Below, piece after piece: positions 7,310 through 17,900 of a DNA stretch of 64,000 bases. The stretch is from Humisphaera borealis. GTDB lineage: Bacteria > Planctomycetota > Phycisphaerae > Tepidisphaerales > Tepidisphaeraceae. The stretch is from the NCBI RefSeq assembly GCF_015169395.1, contig NZ_CP063458.1:2852001-2916000 (forward strand). Reading direction: 5' to 3'. The stretch's first letter is position 1; each line of letters starts with the position of its first letter. The position numbers and the translations under genes were made by a program. The notes beneath the pieces were generated by a model that did no database searches, had not been told where the DNA came from, and saw nothing but the letters and a program-made list of their open reading frames with translations.

Positions 7310-10300
7310 TCAGTTGAGGTCGTATATCTCCAGCAGGTTGGAGGTGGACGCGCCGGCCTGGGTCCCGCCGCCGGCCAGGTACGCCCTGCCTGCGAAGTAG
7401 AGCGGGAAGATTCCGTGCCTGGCGGTGGGCATGGGCGACCCGACCCGCCAGGTGTTTGTCAGCGGGTTGTAGATGTCGACCCGGCTGTAGACTTTGTTGG
7501 CCGTGGCGCCGGCGCCGGTCGAGGTCTCGCCGCCCATGACATAGAACTCGCCGTTAGCGAACACGGCTTTTCCGGTGCCGCCGCGGGCCTGGGGAAGCGG
7601 CGCCAGCGGCGCGCCGCTACCGCTGGAGGTCCAGGTATTGGTGGCCGGGTCGTAAACCTGTGTGTAGTTGAACCCGTTGGACGGGATGTTGCCACCGTCT
7701 CGACCGCCGAAGACGTAAAGCCGGGTTCCGTCAGTCGCCGAGGCGGCATGGTTCACACCCTGTGGCATCGCCGCCAGCAGGGTCCAGGCGTTGGTTTGCG
7801 GATTGTACTTGGCCACCTGATTGGTGGTGGACGAGCCGATGATCCCGCCGGCGACGAAGATCTCTCCGTTGATGACAGCGGAGCTGCTGCTGCCCGCGGC
7901 AAACGGCATGTTGGCTCCGGTCGACCAAGTATTGGTAAGCGGGTTGTAGATCTGCACCTTGCCTTCGGAGGATCCGCCGAGGCCGCCGATCAGGTAGAGC
8001 CTGCCGCTGACAACTTCGGCGACGTGGTGATTGCCGACGAAGGGTCGGACGGCAAGATTGCTTTGCCAGGCACCGGTGGAAATGTTGTACGCCAGCGTGG
8101 CCGAGCTTCCCTCGCCGACGATGTACATCTTGCCGGCAATGACACCGCCCGCGACTTCGCCGAGCGCCACCGGAAGGGGTGTGCCCGTAGACCAGGTTTT
8201 GGAGATTTGTCCGACCCACCCGCCAGCCACCGGGTTGGGGCTGTCTCCACCGACGACGAACAGCTTGTCTCCGATAAGGCCCGCGACGGGGGTCTTACGG
8301 CCTTGGGGAAGCGACTGGAGCTTGCTCCAGGCGTTGGTGGCGGGGTCGTACTCGGCAATGTCGCTACTCGGGAGGTCGCCGTTGACCGTACCGCCAATGA
8401 CCAGGATGCGCCCGTTGCGGACGAGCACGGACGAACTGATGTGCCCGCGGGCGACGGAAAGATCGGCCAGACGGGTCCAGGTGTTGGTCGTGGGGTTGTA
8501 GGCATCGAGCTCGACCTGGTTGCCGCCGAACTCGTCTGCCAGGTGCTGTCCGCCGATGGCGTACACCAGGCCGTTGACGGCCGCGCCGGCAAGGTGATTG
8601 CGCGGATTCGGCATCGCGGCACGCGACTCCCAGGTCGTGCCGCCATTCACGGGGAGGACCCAATGGTCGCCGTAGTCCATGTCGCCCAGGGCGAGGGTGC
8701 GGGAGCGTCCACCGAAGAAGTGGATTTCCGAACCGACCAGTGCCGCGCCACCACCGGCCCGCGACGCGGGCAGGCTCGGTCCGGCGGACCAGGTGTTGGT
8801 CAGCGTGTCGTACTTCCAGACGCTGGCAATTTCCGGGCCGGGGTTGTCGCCGAGGAAGCCGCCGACAAACCAGACGGTGGTGCCAACGACAACGGTACCG
8901 GCATGCGTCACGGGCTCCGGCATGTCGGCGATGCGTGTCCAGGTATTGTTCGAGGGGTCGTAGACGTCGCAACGGGTGGTCGCGAGGAACAGGTCGTTGT
9001 AGAACCCGCCGAACGCGTAGAGCTTGCCGTTCACGACGGCTGCCTGTCCTTCGCCTCGGGAAATCGGGGATGGCGCGATGGCATTCCAGGCGAAGGGCGA
9101 AGTCGGGGCCGGATTAGCCGTGGATGTGAACTGCACCCAGTCGAAGTTCCCGATATCGCCGCCGCTGTTGGTAGCGTCGAAGGCAATACGGACGACGTGG
9201 CTGCCGGCGGTAAGGGCAACACCCGTCTTGATGATGGTGGCATAGGTCTGCCAGCCACCGGTGGGACTGAGCGCCATCGCGCCGGTGACGTTGGCGCCAT
9301 CCACTTCGATGTGGAAAGTGCCGCCATAGCCAGCGTCGGCGGAGGCGCGGACAGAGACGTCGTACGTTCCCGATGTCGCGACATTGACCGTGTACTCGAG
9401 CCATTCGCCGACCGAGGCGTGGCCGACGGCGTAGCCGGGACCGGCGTCGGTGATCGCCTCGACATCGACGCCGGACGCGCGATAGGCGCCGCTGACATTG
9501 GTGGTGTCCGTGTCATGGTAAGCAATACCCTCGCCCCCTTCGTCGAAGTTCTCGACTTCGATCTTGCCGGGCAGGGCCCATGCCGCACCGCCAAAGGGTA
9601 GCTGGCCCGCGGGCGGAGGCGGTGGTGGCGGAGGCGGAACGGTCGGTGATGCCGTCAGCGTGAGCCAGTTCAGGTTGCCGATATCTCCACCGGCCGATGC
9701 ATCAAACGCCAGCCGCAGGACATGCTGGCCGGCGGTCAGGTTAAGGCCGGGCTTGCTCACCGTCTGCCAGGTCTGCCAGCCGCCAGTGCCGGGCAGCGTG
9801 ATCGACCCGCCGGTCGCGACGCCGTCAACTTCCAGGTGCGCGGTGCCACCGCCGCTGGCCGTCGCGAAGCGGATGCCCAAGTCGTAAGACCCGGCGGTGG
9901 CGATGTTCACGGTGTATTCGAGCCATTCACCGGCGACGATCCGGCCGATGTTGAAGCCGCCACCGGTATCGGTGGTCGCCTCAATATCGACGGCGGTCGT
10001 GCGGTAGGCACCGCCGCCGTTGACGGTGTCGGCGTCATGAAAGGCGACGCCTTCGCCGCCGTCGTCGAAGTTCTCGGCTTCGATCTTCCCGGGTACCGCC
10101 CAGGCGACGCCTCCGAAGGGCGTCTGACCAGCGGGTGGTGGTGGTGGTGGTGGCGGCGGAACAGCGGTGTCATTGTCGGCGATTGTGACGGTGCCGAACG
10201 TCGCCGCGCCCAGCGTGTACGCGACCGACGACGCCAGCGTCAGCGTCACCGTTTCGCTTGCTTCGACGGCGGTGTCGTCGACGGGGACAACATTGATCAC

Positions 10301-11128
10301 CGCGGTCGTCGCACCGGCCGGAATAGTGACGGTGGAACCGAGGGTGCTGTAGTCGGTCCCGTTCGTGGCAGTACCGCTGACGACGTAGCCGACGACAAGA
10401 GCTTGTGTCGTATCGCCGCCGCTGCGACTCACGGTGAACGCGCCCGGATTGCCCGCCGCTTCAGACGCGGAGGCATCCGTTGCCGCGATGGTGACGGTGG
10501 ACAGCGGTACGGGAACATCGACACGCGAACTGACCGCCGGCCCGGTGCCGGTGGGTGTATAGGTGGACGACGCCGTCAGCACGATCTTGTCGGCGACAAC
10601 GCCGTCTTCGCGCATCCAGATGCTGATGGTGTGCAGGCCCGTCGTCGGAACGTTGATCGTCGCGATGGGCCCGTCCATCGTGGCTCGCGACCAGCCGTAG
10701 CTCGTGTTCGGAAAAGTCAGCTTGTCAGACGTGGTGGGAGCGACGCCGTCGAGGCCGACATGAAGACTATTGTCCTGATCCGTGGCACCCAGACCGCGAA
10801 CCCAAACGTAGTGGGTTCCGGTGCGGGCGAAGTTCACGCGGAAGTCGAGCCGCGGGCTACCCGTCAGGTAACCGGCATCGATATTGGCTCCGGTGTTTGG
10901 CGTCGCCTGCCGTGCGCCCGTGCCGCTGAAGCCGGCACCCGTATACGCGGTCCAGGTCTTGCCCCCCTGGGCGACGGCGGCATCGTAGGCCTCGGCCTCC
11001 ATGGACATCAGGGCATTACCGCCCGTTCCTTGCTGATATGCCGCCGCAAACAGGATTCGCCGCTCCAGCCCTTCCAAAGCCGATACAACCGCCTGTTTCA
11101 TCGTCGCCGTGCGTCTATCGATTTTCAT
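7310..11128 (-). CDS. LEPR-XLL exoprotein with CBM, Calx-beta, two CBM6-like and kelch-repeat domains
   Basis: A 1,272-residue secreted protein. The N-terminus carries the planctomycete LEPR-XLL signature as GLERRILFAA (residues 20-29). Then follow a carbohydrate-binding-like domain (35-187, SMEAEAYDA), a Calx-beta domain (210-322, ending VTIADND) and a poly-Pro linker. Two CBM6-like modules follow (338-492 and 511-668, each with GEWLEYTVN and GGWQT), separated by another poly-Pro. Last is a kelch beta-propeller from about 680 with repeated P...R..GGA.V...IY..GG units. This architecture fits binding of polysaccharide at the cell surface. It is a paralogue of the next gene upstream (11237-14917), with the same domain order. 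No catalytic residues are evident. Confidence 0.85.
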   Translation of the reverse strand: MKIDRRTATMKQAVVSALEGLERRILFAAAYQQGTGGNALMSMEAEAYDAAVAQGGKTWTAYTGAGFSGTGARQATPNTGANIDAGYLTGSPRLDFRVNFARTGTHYVWVRGLGATDQDNSLHVGLDGVAPTTSDKLTFPNTSYGWSRATMDGPIATINVPTTGLHTISIWMREDGVVADKIVLTASSTYTPTGTGPAVSSRVDVPVPLSTVTIAATDASASEAAGNPGAFTVSRSGGDTTQALVVGYVVSGTATNGTDYSTLGSTVTIPAGATTAVINVVPVDDTAVEASETVTLTLASSVAYTLGAATFGTVTIADNDTAVPPPPPPPPPAGQTPFGGVAWAVPGKIEAENFDDGGEGVAFHDADTVNGGGAYRTTAVDIEATTDTGGGFNIGRIVAGEWLEYTVNIATAGSYDLGIRFATASGGGTAHLEVDGVATGGSITLPGTGGWQTWQTVSKPGLNLTAGQHVLRLAFDASAGGDIGNLNWLTLTASPTVPPPPPPPPPAGQLPFGGAAWALPGKIEVENFDEGGEGIAYHDTDTTNVSGAYRASGVDVEAITDAGPGYAVGHASVGEWLEYTVNVATSGTYDVSVRASADAGYGGTFHIEVDGANVTGAMALSPTGGWQTYATIIKTGVALTAGSHVVRIAFDATNSGGDIGNFDWVQFTSTANPAPTSPFAWNAIAPSPISRGEGQAAVVNGKLYAFGGFYNDLFLATTRCDVYDPSNNTWTRIADMPEPVTHAGTVVVGTTVWFVGGFLGDNPGPEIASVWKYDTLTNTWSAGPSLPASRAGGGAALVGSEIHFFGGRSRTLALGDMDYGDHWVLPVNGGTTWESRAAMPNPRNHLAGAAVNGLVYAIGGQHLADEFGGNQVELDAYNPTTNTWTRLADLSVARGHISSSVLVRNGRILVIGGTVNGDLPSSDIAEYDPATNAWSKLQSLPQGRKTPVAGLIGDKLFVVGGDSPNPVAGGWVGQISKTWSTGTPLPVALGEVAGGVIAGKMYIVGEGSSATLAYNISTGAWQSNLAVRPFVGNHHVAEVVSGRLYLIGGLGGSSEGKVQIYNPLTNTWSTGANMPFAAGSSSSAVINGEIFVAGGIIGSSTTNQVAKYNPQTNAWTLLAAMPQGVNHAASATDGTRLYVFGGRDGGNIPSNGFNYTQVYDPATNTWTSSGSGAPLAPLPQARGGTGKAVFANGEFYVMGGETSTGAGATANKVYSRVDIYNPLTNTWRVGSPMPTARHGIFPLYFAGRAYLAGGGTQAGASTSNLLEIYDLN

Positions 11129-11236
11129 TACCGCTGCTTCCCGAATACCTCAGAGGAATGCCCTTGTCGGGCACAAGCGGCGGGTCTGGCGACGCACCGC
11201 AACATCGCTTCTTCTGCAGAACGAACGGCCCGCCGA

Positions 11237-14200
11237 CTACCCGCCGTACGCCACGCCGCCGGCGCAGCCACAGCCACAACCTGGCGGATGAGCCGGCCAA
11301 CCCGCCGCGCCGAACGCCGACCATTTTTTGGTCTTGCGGTCGTACACCTGGAGACTGTCGTCGGTGACGGGAGAGATGTTGCCGTTTTCGTCGGTCGTAA
11401 TCCCTGCGCTGACATAGAGCCGATCGCTGCTGGCCAGCGCCGAGGCGCTGCCGCGGGCAAGCGGCATGTCGGAGATCAGGGTCCATTTTCCGCTGGCGGT
11501 GTTGAACCGGGCACCCGCATTGGATGCCTTGCCCTGAACGATCCCGCCGACGACGTAGACCGACTTGCCATCGGCAGTCACCGCCGGATCGACGGCGGCA
11601 AACGGCATCGACTTGGGCTTGGACCAGCGTGCATTGCGGGTATTGAACGACTGTACTTTTCCGGCCGCATCGCCGTCGCCGCCGAACACCCACAGCTTCC
11701 GCCCGACGGCGATCACCGAGCCGACAGTACCTGCCACCGCGCGGGCCGAGGCCGGCGCCACTTCGCGGGCGACGTTGCTGGTCAGGCTGCGGGCCAGAAC
11801 CGTACCGTCGTCGGCGACTGTGTAGACCGTCTTGCCGAAGACCGCACCGTTCATGCGTGCAGTCGCCTGCTGAGACGTGGAAGCCATGCCGCCCGATCCC
11901 GATGGCGTCGCACCCAGTCGCAGCGGGACGGTCGTTTGTGTCGTCGTTCCGGGCAACTGTCCCACGAAGACCGTGCTCAGCGGCCCGGCCGTGTAGACGG
12001 CACCGGTAACCATGTAGACGGCGTTGCCGACGGCGCGAATGACCGAACCCTGGCGCTGCACCGGAAGCGGTGCGAGTGTCGTCCAGGCGTTGGCCGAGGG
12101 GTCGTACGCGACGACGCTTGTTGTCGAATCGAAGTTGTCGGTCTGGCCACCGGCCATGACGATCTTGCCGTCCAGGACGAAGCTTCCGGACTCGATGTGG
12201 CTCTTGCCGAGCGGCATGCTTGCCAGCTGCGTCCAGGTGTCGGTCGCGGGGTCGTACACGTGCATGTCGGTCTGCTGAAGGTGCAGAGTGTGATGCCCGT
12301 GTTCGCCGCCGAACGCGTAGATCTTTCCGTTCAAAACGGCGGAGCTGAAGTGATCCTTCGGATTGGGCATCGGGGCCGCGGACGTCCAGGCACCGATGTC
12401 GAGGTTGTAGACCCAGTGGTCGCCGACGTCGGTAACCTGATCGGCATTGAACCCGCCGAAGTAGTGAAGCGTACGCCCGATCAGATCGAGCGCGCCGGCG
12501 CCTCGGGGCGCGGGCAGGTCGCCGATCTGGGTGAAGCTGTTCGATATCGTGTCGTAACGCCACAGGTCGTCGCTGATCACCTGGGGCGGCGAGACGTTGA
12601 ACTGGAAATCGCCGCTCAGGCCGCCGGCGAAGTAGATGTAGCGGCTGTCGTCATAGGCGATGCCGGCGTGGGACTCGGCCATGCCCACGGGCATTGTGCC
12701 CAGCGTGGCCCAGGTATTGGTGGCGGTGTCGTAGGCTGCGTAGGTTCGATCGACCTGAAAATCGCTGTTCTTGAAGCCGCCGAAGACGTAGATCTTGGTA
12801 CCCACCACGGTGCCCGCGGCTTCGAACCGCGGACTGGGTGCGTCGGCAGCAGATTGCCAGTTGGTCGGCCACGGGGGCGCGACCGGCGTGCCGGGAGGCG
12901 GCGGCGGTGGCACGGTGGGAACGGCGGTCAACTGAAACCAGTTCAGGTTCCCGATGTCGCCGCCGGCACTGGAATCGAGCGAAAAGCGAAGTACGTGCTG
13001 GCCGGCCGGCAAGGTCAGGCCGTTGAGCGCGAAGGTCTGCCAGGTCTGCCATCCGCCGGTGCTCGTCAGGGCCAGGCTTCCACCGGTCTGCACGCCGTCC
13101 ACTTCGAGATGGGCGCTGCCGCCGAGGTTACTGCTGGCGAACCGGACGCCCAGGTTGTACTGGCCGGCGGAAGCGATATTGACGGTGTATTCGAGCCATT
13201 CCCCGGCCGTGACATGGCCGAGGGCGAACCCGCTGTCGGTGTCTCCGGAAGGTTCGATGTCTACGCCGGTCGAGCGGTAGGAACCGCCGACGTTGGTGGG
13301 ATCGGAATCCTGATAACTGATGCCCGCGCCGCCTTCGTCGAAGTTCTCGAACTGGATCGTGCCGGGCAGTGCCCAAGGCGTGCCGCCGAACGGGGTCTGA
13401 CCGATGGGAGGTGGTGGAGGCGGCGGCGGAACGGTCGGCGCATCGGTCAGCGAAAGCCAGTTGAGGTTTCCGATGTCGCCGCCGGCGGAGGCATCGAACG
13501 CGAAGCGAAGCACGTGCTGACCGGCGCTGAGGGTAAGGCGCGGGCCGGCGACGGTCTGCCAAGTCTGCCATCCGCCGGTGTTCGGCAGCACGATGGCGCC
13601 GCCGGCGGCCAGACCGTCCACCTCAAGGTGGGCGGTGCCGCCGCCACCAGCGGTGGCAAAACGGACGCCCAGGTCGTATTGGCCCGCGGCGGCAATGTTA
13701 ACGGTGTACTCGAGCCACTCACCGGCACTGATGTGCCCGATGTTGAAGCCGCCGCCAGTATCCGACGCACTCTCGACGTCGACGCCGGTCGAGCGATAAC
13801 TGCCGCTGACGTTCGTCGGGTCGGTATCGTGGAACGCAACGCCTTCCCCGCCGTCGTCGAAGTTTTCCGCCTCGATCGTCCCCGGCACCGCCCACGCCGT
13901 TCCGCCGAACGGCGACTGGGTGACCGGCGGAGGTGGCGGCGGCGGCGGTACGGCGATGTCGTTGTCGGCAATCGTCACGGTGCCGAAAGTCGTCCCGCCC
14001 AGCGTGTAGGCCGCGGCGGCCGAAAGCGTGACTGTTGCTGTCTCAGCCGGCTCGACCTCTGCGTCGTCGGTCGGATTCAAGGTGATCACGGCCGATGCGG
14101 CGCCGGCGGCGATGGTGACGCTGCCGGTGAGCGTTGCATAGTCGCTGCCGTTGGTCGCTGTCCCGCCAACAGTGTAGTTCACGACCAGTGGCAGCGTGTT

Positions 14201-14917
14201 AACGCCGCCGGTACGGGTGACGGTAAGCGTGCCGGGATTGCCGGCGGTTTCGGAGGCTGCACCGTCGGTCGTCGCCAGCGTGACAGCCGGTTTGGGGGCC
14301 GGGATGTCCGCTCGCACGCTGACGGCTGGCCCGGTCCCGGTCGGTATGTAGGCGGAGGACGAGGTCAGGACGATCTTGTCGGCGATGACGCCGTCTTCCC
14401 GCATCCACAGATTGATCTTGTGAACGCCAGTGGTCGTCACGTTGATGGTGGCGACCGGGCCATCCATGGTGGACCTCGACCAGCCGTAAGTCCGGTTCGG
14501 GAAGGTCAGTCGGTCCGAAGACGTCGGCGCGACGCCGTCGAGCCCGACGTGCAGGCTGTCGTCGTTGCCGCTGGCCCCGAAACCGCGCACCCAGATGTAG
14601 TGGGTTCCAGTGCGGGTGAAATTGACGTTGAAGTCCAGCCGCGGGCTGTTCGTCAGGTACCCGGAATCGATCTGGCCGCCGGTGTTGGGCATGGCGCGGA
14701 GCGCGCCGGTACCCGTGAACCCGGCGGCGGTGTACGCCTGCCAGCTCCGGCCGCCCTGGGCCACCGAGGCGTCGAATCCTTCGGCCTCCATCGAGACCAG
14801 TGCATTGGCCGCCGTCGACTGCTGGTACGACACGGCGAACATCACCCGGCGTTCCAGGACTTCAACCGCCGACGCAGCGGCCCGTTCGACACTCGACTGA
14901 CGCTTCCGTGATTTCAT
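11237..14917 (-). CDS. LEPR-XLL exoprotein with CBM, Calx-beta, two CBM6-like and kelch-repeat domains; Cys-rich tail
   Basis: A 1,226-residue paralogue of the 7310-11128 product, with the same order: LEPR-XLL (VLERRVMFAV, 20-29), CBM-like (35-187), Calx-beta, poly-Pro, CBM6-like, poly-Pro, CBM6-like, kelch propeller. I start at ATG 14917 rather than 14953 because this aligns the N-terminus residue for residue with the paralogue. The last kelch section is shuffled relative to the paralogue. The protein ends in a Gly/Cys tail, GCGCGCAGGVAYGG, which the paralogue lacks. The pair probably arose by tandem duplication. A 108-base gap separates the genes, so they may be cotranscribed. Confidence 0.85.
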   Translation of the reverse strand: MKSRKRQSSVERAAASAVEVLERRVMFAVSYQQSTAANALVSMEAEGFDASVAQGGRSWQAYTAAGFTGTGALRAMPNTGGQIDSGYLTNSPRLDFNVNFTRTGTHYIWVRGFGASGNDDSLHVGLDGVAPTSSDRLTFPNRTYGWSRSTMDGPVATINVTTTGVHKINLWMREDGVIADKIVLTSSSAYIPTGTGPAVSVRADIPAPKPAVTLATTDGAASETAGNPGTLTVTRTGGVNTLPLVVNYTVGGTATNGSDYATLTGSVTIAAGAASAVITLNPTDDAEVEPAETATVTLSAAAAYTLGGTTFGTVTIADNDIAVPPPPPPPPVTQSPFGGTAWAVPGTIEAENFDDGGEGVAFHDTDPTNVSGSYRSTGVDVESASDTGGGFNIGHISAGEWLEYTVNIAAAGQYDLGVRFATAGGGGTAHLEVDGLAAGGAIVLPNTGGWQTWQTVAGPRLTLSAGQHVLRFAFDASAGGDIGNLNWLSLTDAPTVPPPPPPPPIGQTPFGGTPWALPGTIQFENFDEGGAGISYQDSDPTNVGGSYRSTGVDIEPSGDTDSGFALGHVTAGEWLEYTVNIASAGQYNLGVRFASSNLGGSAHLEVDGVQTGGSLALTSTGGWQTWQTFALNGLTLPAGQHVLRFSLDSSAGGDIGNLNWFQLTAVPTVPPPPPPGTPVAPPWPTNWQSAADAPSPRFEAAGTVVGTKIYVFGGFKNSDFQVDRTYAAYDTATNTWATLGTMPVGMAESHAGIAYDDSRYIYFAGGLSGDFQFNVSPPQVISDDLWRYDTISNSFTQIGDLPAPRGAGALDLIGRTLHYFGGFNADQVTDVGDHWVYNLDIGAWTSAAPMPNPKDHFSSAVLNGKIYAFGGEHGHHTLHLQQTDMHVYDPATDTWTQLASMPLGKSHIESGSFVLDGKIVMAGGQTDNFDSTTSVVAYDPSANAWTTLAPLPVQRQGSVIRAVGNAVYMVTGAVYTAGPLSTVFVGQLPGTTTQTTVPLRLGATPSGSGGMASTSQQATARMNGAVFGKTVYTVADDGTVLARSLTSNVAREVAPASARAVAGTVGSVIAVGRKLWVFGGDGDAAGKVQSFNTRNARWSKPKSMPFAAVDPAVTADGKSVYVVGGIVQGKASNAGARFNTASGKWTLISDMPLARGSASALASSDRLYVSAGITTDENGNISPVTDDSLQVYDRKTKKWSAFGAAGWPAHPPGCGCGCAGGVAYGG

Positions 14918-14985
14918 TGCAGTTACAGCTTTCTCAAGTACTGGTTGGGGCAAAGACGTTTTCGCCTGGGTGCTTGGAGCGTGGT

Positions 14986-17900
14986 TCAGCTGACCACCGG
15001 CGCGTTGATGATGGTGAAGCGGACCGTCACGGAGCCGATCTCTGCTCCAGTGGCATCAATCGCGGTGGCCACAACCGTGTGCTCGCCGGGCTTAAGCTTC
15101 CAGGCCGCGGTCCTGGTGGTGACGGAAGGTTGTTTGTCAGTGCGGTACCGCTGCTTGCCGTCGAGCGAGAACCGGACGAGTTTCGGGCTTGCGCCACTGG
15201 ACTCCATCCGAATCGCGATGCGCCGGGTCGGCAGCGACGCGAGGTTGATCGTCGCACCGTCGGTCAGAGCGCCGACGCCATCGATCGGCACACCGGTTCG
15301 TGCATCGACCAGGCGCAGGGAACCGACCGACTGCGTTTCGCCGCTGTCGGACAGAGCTGCGATGGATTTCAAGGTCGCGGCACCGGCCGGCGCGGCGACG
15401 GTGTTGAGCCGCAGCCAGTTGACGTTGGGCCCACGTCCGCTCGCGACGGCGGTGTCGATCGCGAGCCGGAGAACGTGCGTTCCGGCCGACAGCGAGAACG
15501 CGGGCGAAGTGACGTTTCGATACGTCGTCCAGGCGCCCGTGTTGGGGACTGCCAGCGAACCGGTAACGTTCACGCGGTCGGCCTCGACATGGAATCGGCC
15601 GGCGGTTCCGCCTTTGGCCGAGACGCGGGTGTCGATCGTGAACCATCCGGCGGTCGGAACGTTGACGGTGTACTCCAGCCACTCGCCGGCGGCCGTTGAT
15701 GCCACGACGAACCCGCCGCCGGTGTCGGTGGTGGACTCGATATCGACAGCGGTCGTGCGGTACTTGCCGCCAAGGTTGGTCGGGGTCGTGTCGTTAAACG
15801 CGGCCCCCGCGCCGCCGTTGTCGAATGCCTCTGCCTGCAGGATGCCCGGCATGGCGATGGGCGTTCCAGAGAACGGCGACTGGCCCGGGCTGGTCAGGGT
15901 CGTCACCGACACGATCGCGCTGAACGGCGAGTCGCCGACGGCGTTGGTCGCCAGGACGCGGTAGTTGTAGTTGGAACTGGCGAACCCAGTGGAATCGCTG
16001 TAGGTGGTCTGGCCCTTCTGGGTGGTGCCCAGCGGAGCCCAGGTGCCGGTGGAACCCAGACGTCGTTCGATCCTGAAGCCGGTTTCGTTCGTGGACCCGG
16101 CGGTCCAGGAGAGGTTCACCTGCGTGCTGGACGCTGCGACGGCCGCGAGATTCGTCGGCGCGGCCGGGGCCGTGGCGACCGGGGGCGGCGGCGGTACCGG
16201 GGTCGGCGCGAAGTTCAACCAGCTCAGCACGCCGATGTCTCCGCCGGCGGTCGTATCGAACGCGAGCCGCAGGACGTGCTGACCGGCGGGCAGGTTCAGG
16301 CCGGACGAGGTGACGGTCGTCCAGGTCGCCCAGCCACCGGTGCCCGGCAGCGTGATCGATCCGCCGACCTGCGCACCGTCGATCTCGATATGCGCCGTTC
16401 CGCCGCCGTGGCCGGATGCGAATCGGATGCCGAGGTCGTAGAGTCCCGCGGAGGCAAAGTTGACAGAGTACTCGAGCCACTCGCCGGCGCTGATGTACCC
16501 GACGCCGTATCCACCGCCGGTATCGGTGACGGATTCGACATCCACGCCCGTAGCGCGGTATGCACCGCCAGCGTTGTTGGTGCCGTCGTCGTGATAGGCC
16601 AGGCCTTCGCCGCCTTCGTCGAAGTTCTCGGCTTCGATCCTGCCCGGCAGCGCCGCCGGCGTTCCGCCGTACGGTGCCTGGGTGGGAGGAGGCGGTGGCG
16701 GTGGTGGCACGGTTGTCGCGCCGGTGATGTCGATGTAGTTGAGGTTCCCCGCAAAGCCCGACGGCCCGACGCTCAGGACGGCAAATCGCAGCACGTGCGT
16801 GCCCGCCGCGAGATTGATCGCCGGCAGCGATACGGACTGATACGTCTGCCAGCCGGCGGTATCCGGGACGGCGGTTGCGCCGCCGACCGCGATGCCATCG
16901 ATCGTGAGTTGGAAGGTGCCGCCGACGCCGAGCGACGCAAGTCGCGGCGAGAAGGTGTAGGCGTCGGCCGAGGGGGCGTTGAAGGTGTATTCGAGCCACT
17001 CACCGGCGGCGAGGTAACCGACGTTGTAACCGCCGCCGATATCGCCGGTGGTTTCGCTGTCAACGCCGGTCGTGCGATAGGCGCCACCCTGGTTGACGGT
17101 ATCGGTATCGCTGTAGCCGCCGCCTTCGCCGCCGTTGTCGAAGTTCTCGGCTTCGATCCGTCCCGGTATTGCCACGGCCGAGAACGGCGACGTAACGGCG
17201 AGCGCGGCGATGTTGCCGGCAAACCCGCTTGCACCTTCGGTCTCACAGACCAGCCGGAGCACGCCCTGACCGGCCGGCAGGTTGATTCCTGTCACGTGGA
17301 CGGACTGATAAGTCTGCCAGCCGCCTGTATCGGGAATCGTGAATGTCGTGCCGACCTGCGTTCCATTGTATTCCAGCCGGAACCGCCCGCCGACGCCCTG
17401 CGACGCCACGCGAGCGCGGACTGAGTAAGTGCCGGCGGTTGCAACGCTGGTGGTGTAATTCACCCACTCGCCGGCCTTGATCCAGCCGAGGTTCAGCGGG
17501 CTGCCGGCATCATTGCTGTACTCGAGATCCACGCCTTCGCTCGGACGGTAGGCGGCGGCGGTACCTTGGTTCTCGACCGTCAGGTCGTGGAACGAAACCC
17601 CCTCGCCGCCGAAGTCGTAATCGCTGACCTTGATGCGCCCCGGCAACGAGATCGGCGAGCCGGAGAAAGGCCCCGGGCCGCTCGCCTGGGCATAGATTGC
17701 GGTGTAGGTGATGTTCGTGGCAGGCGTGCTCACGTTGTGGCTGGCGGCTCCGCCGTCGGACCACGACACGAACGTGTAGACGATGCCGTTGACGAGTTGC
17801 TGCAGCGGCGCGCCAAGTCCGCGAATCAGCCCTGCGACCGCCTGCTGCGTGAGCGGCGTAGTGACGGGCTGGCCGTCAAAGTTCAGGGTGATCCCCGGAA

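Noticed and set aside
6488-9601. A 1,037-codon open frame on the plus strand
   Set aside because: Antisense to the glycosyltransferase and first kelch gene, with the same shadow composition and no domain.
9722-14911. A 1,729-codon open frame on the plus strand
   Set aside because: It is antisense to the two kelch/CBM6 genes. Its translation is low in complexity, rich in Gly, Arg, Asp and Val, and repeats because the genes beneath are paralogues. No domain is recognisable. High GC produces such shadows.
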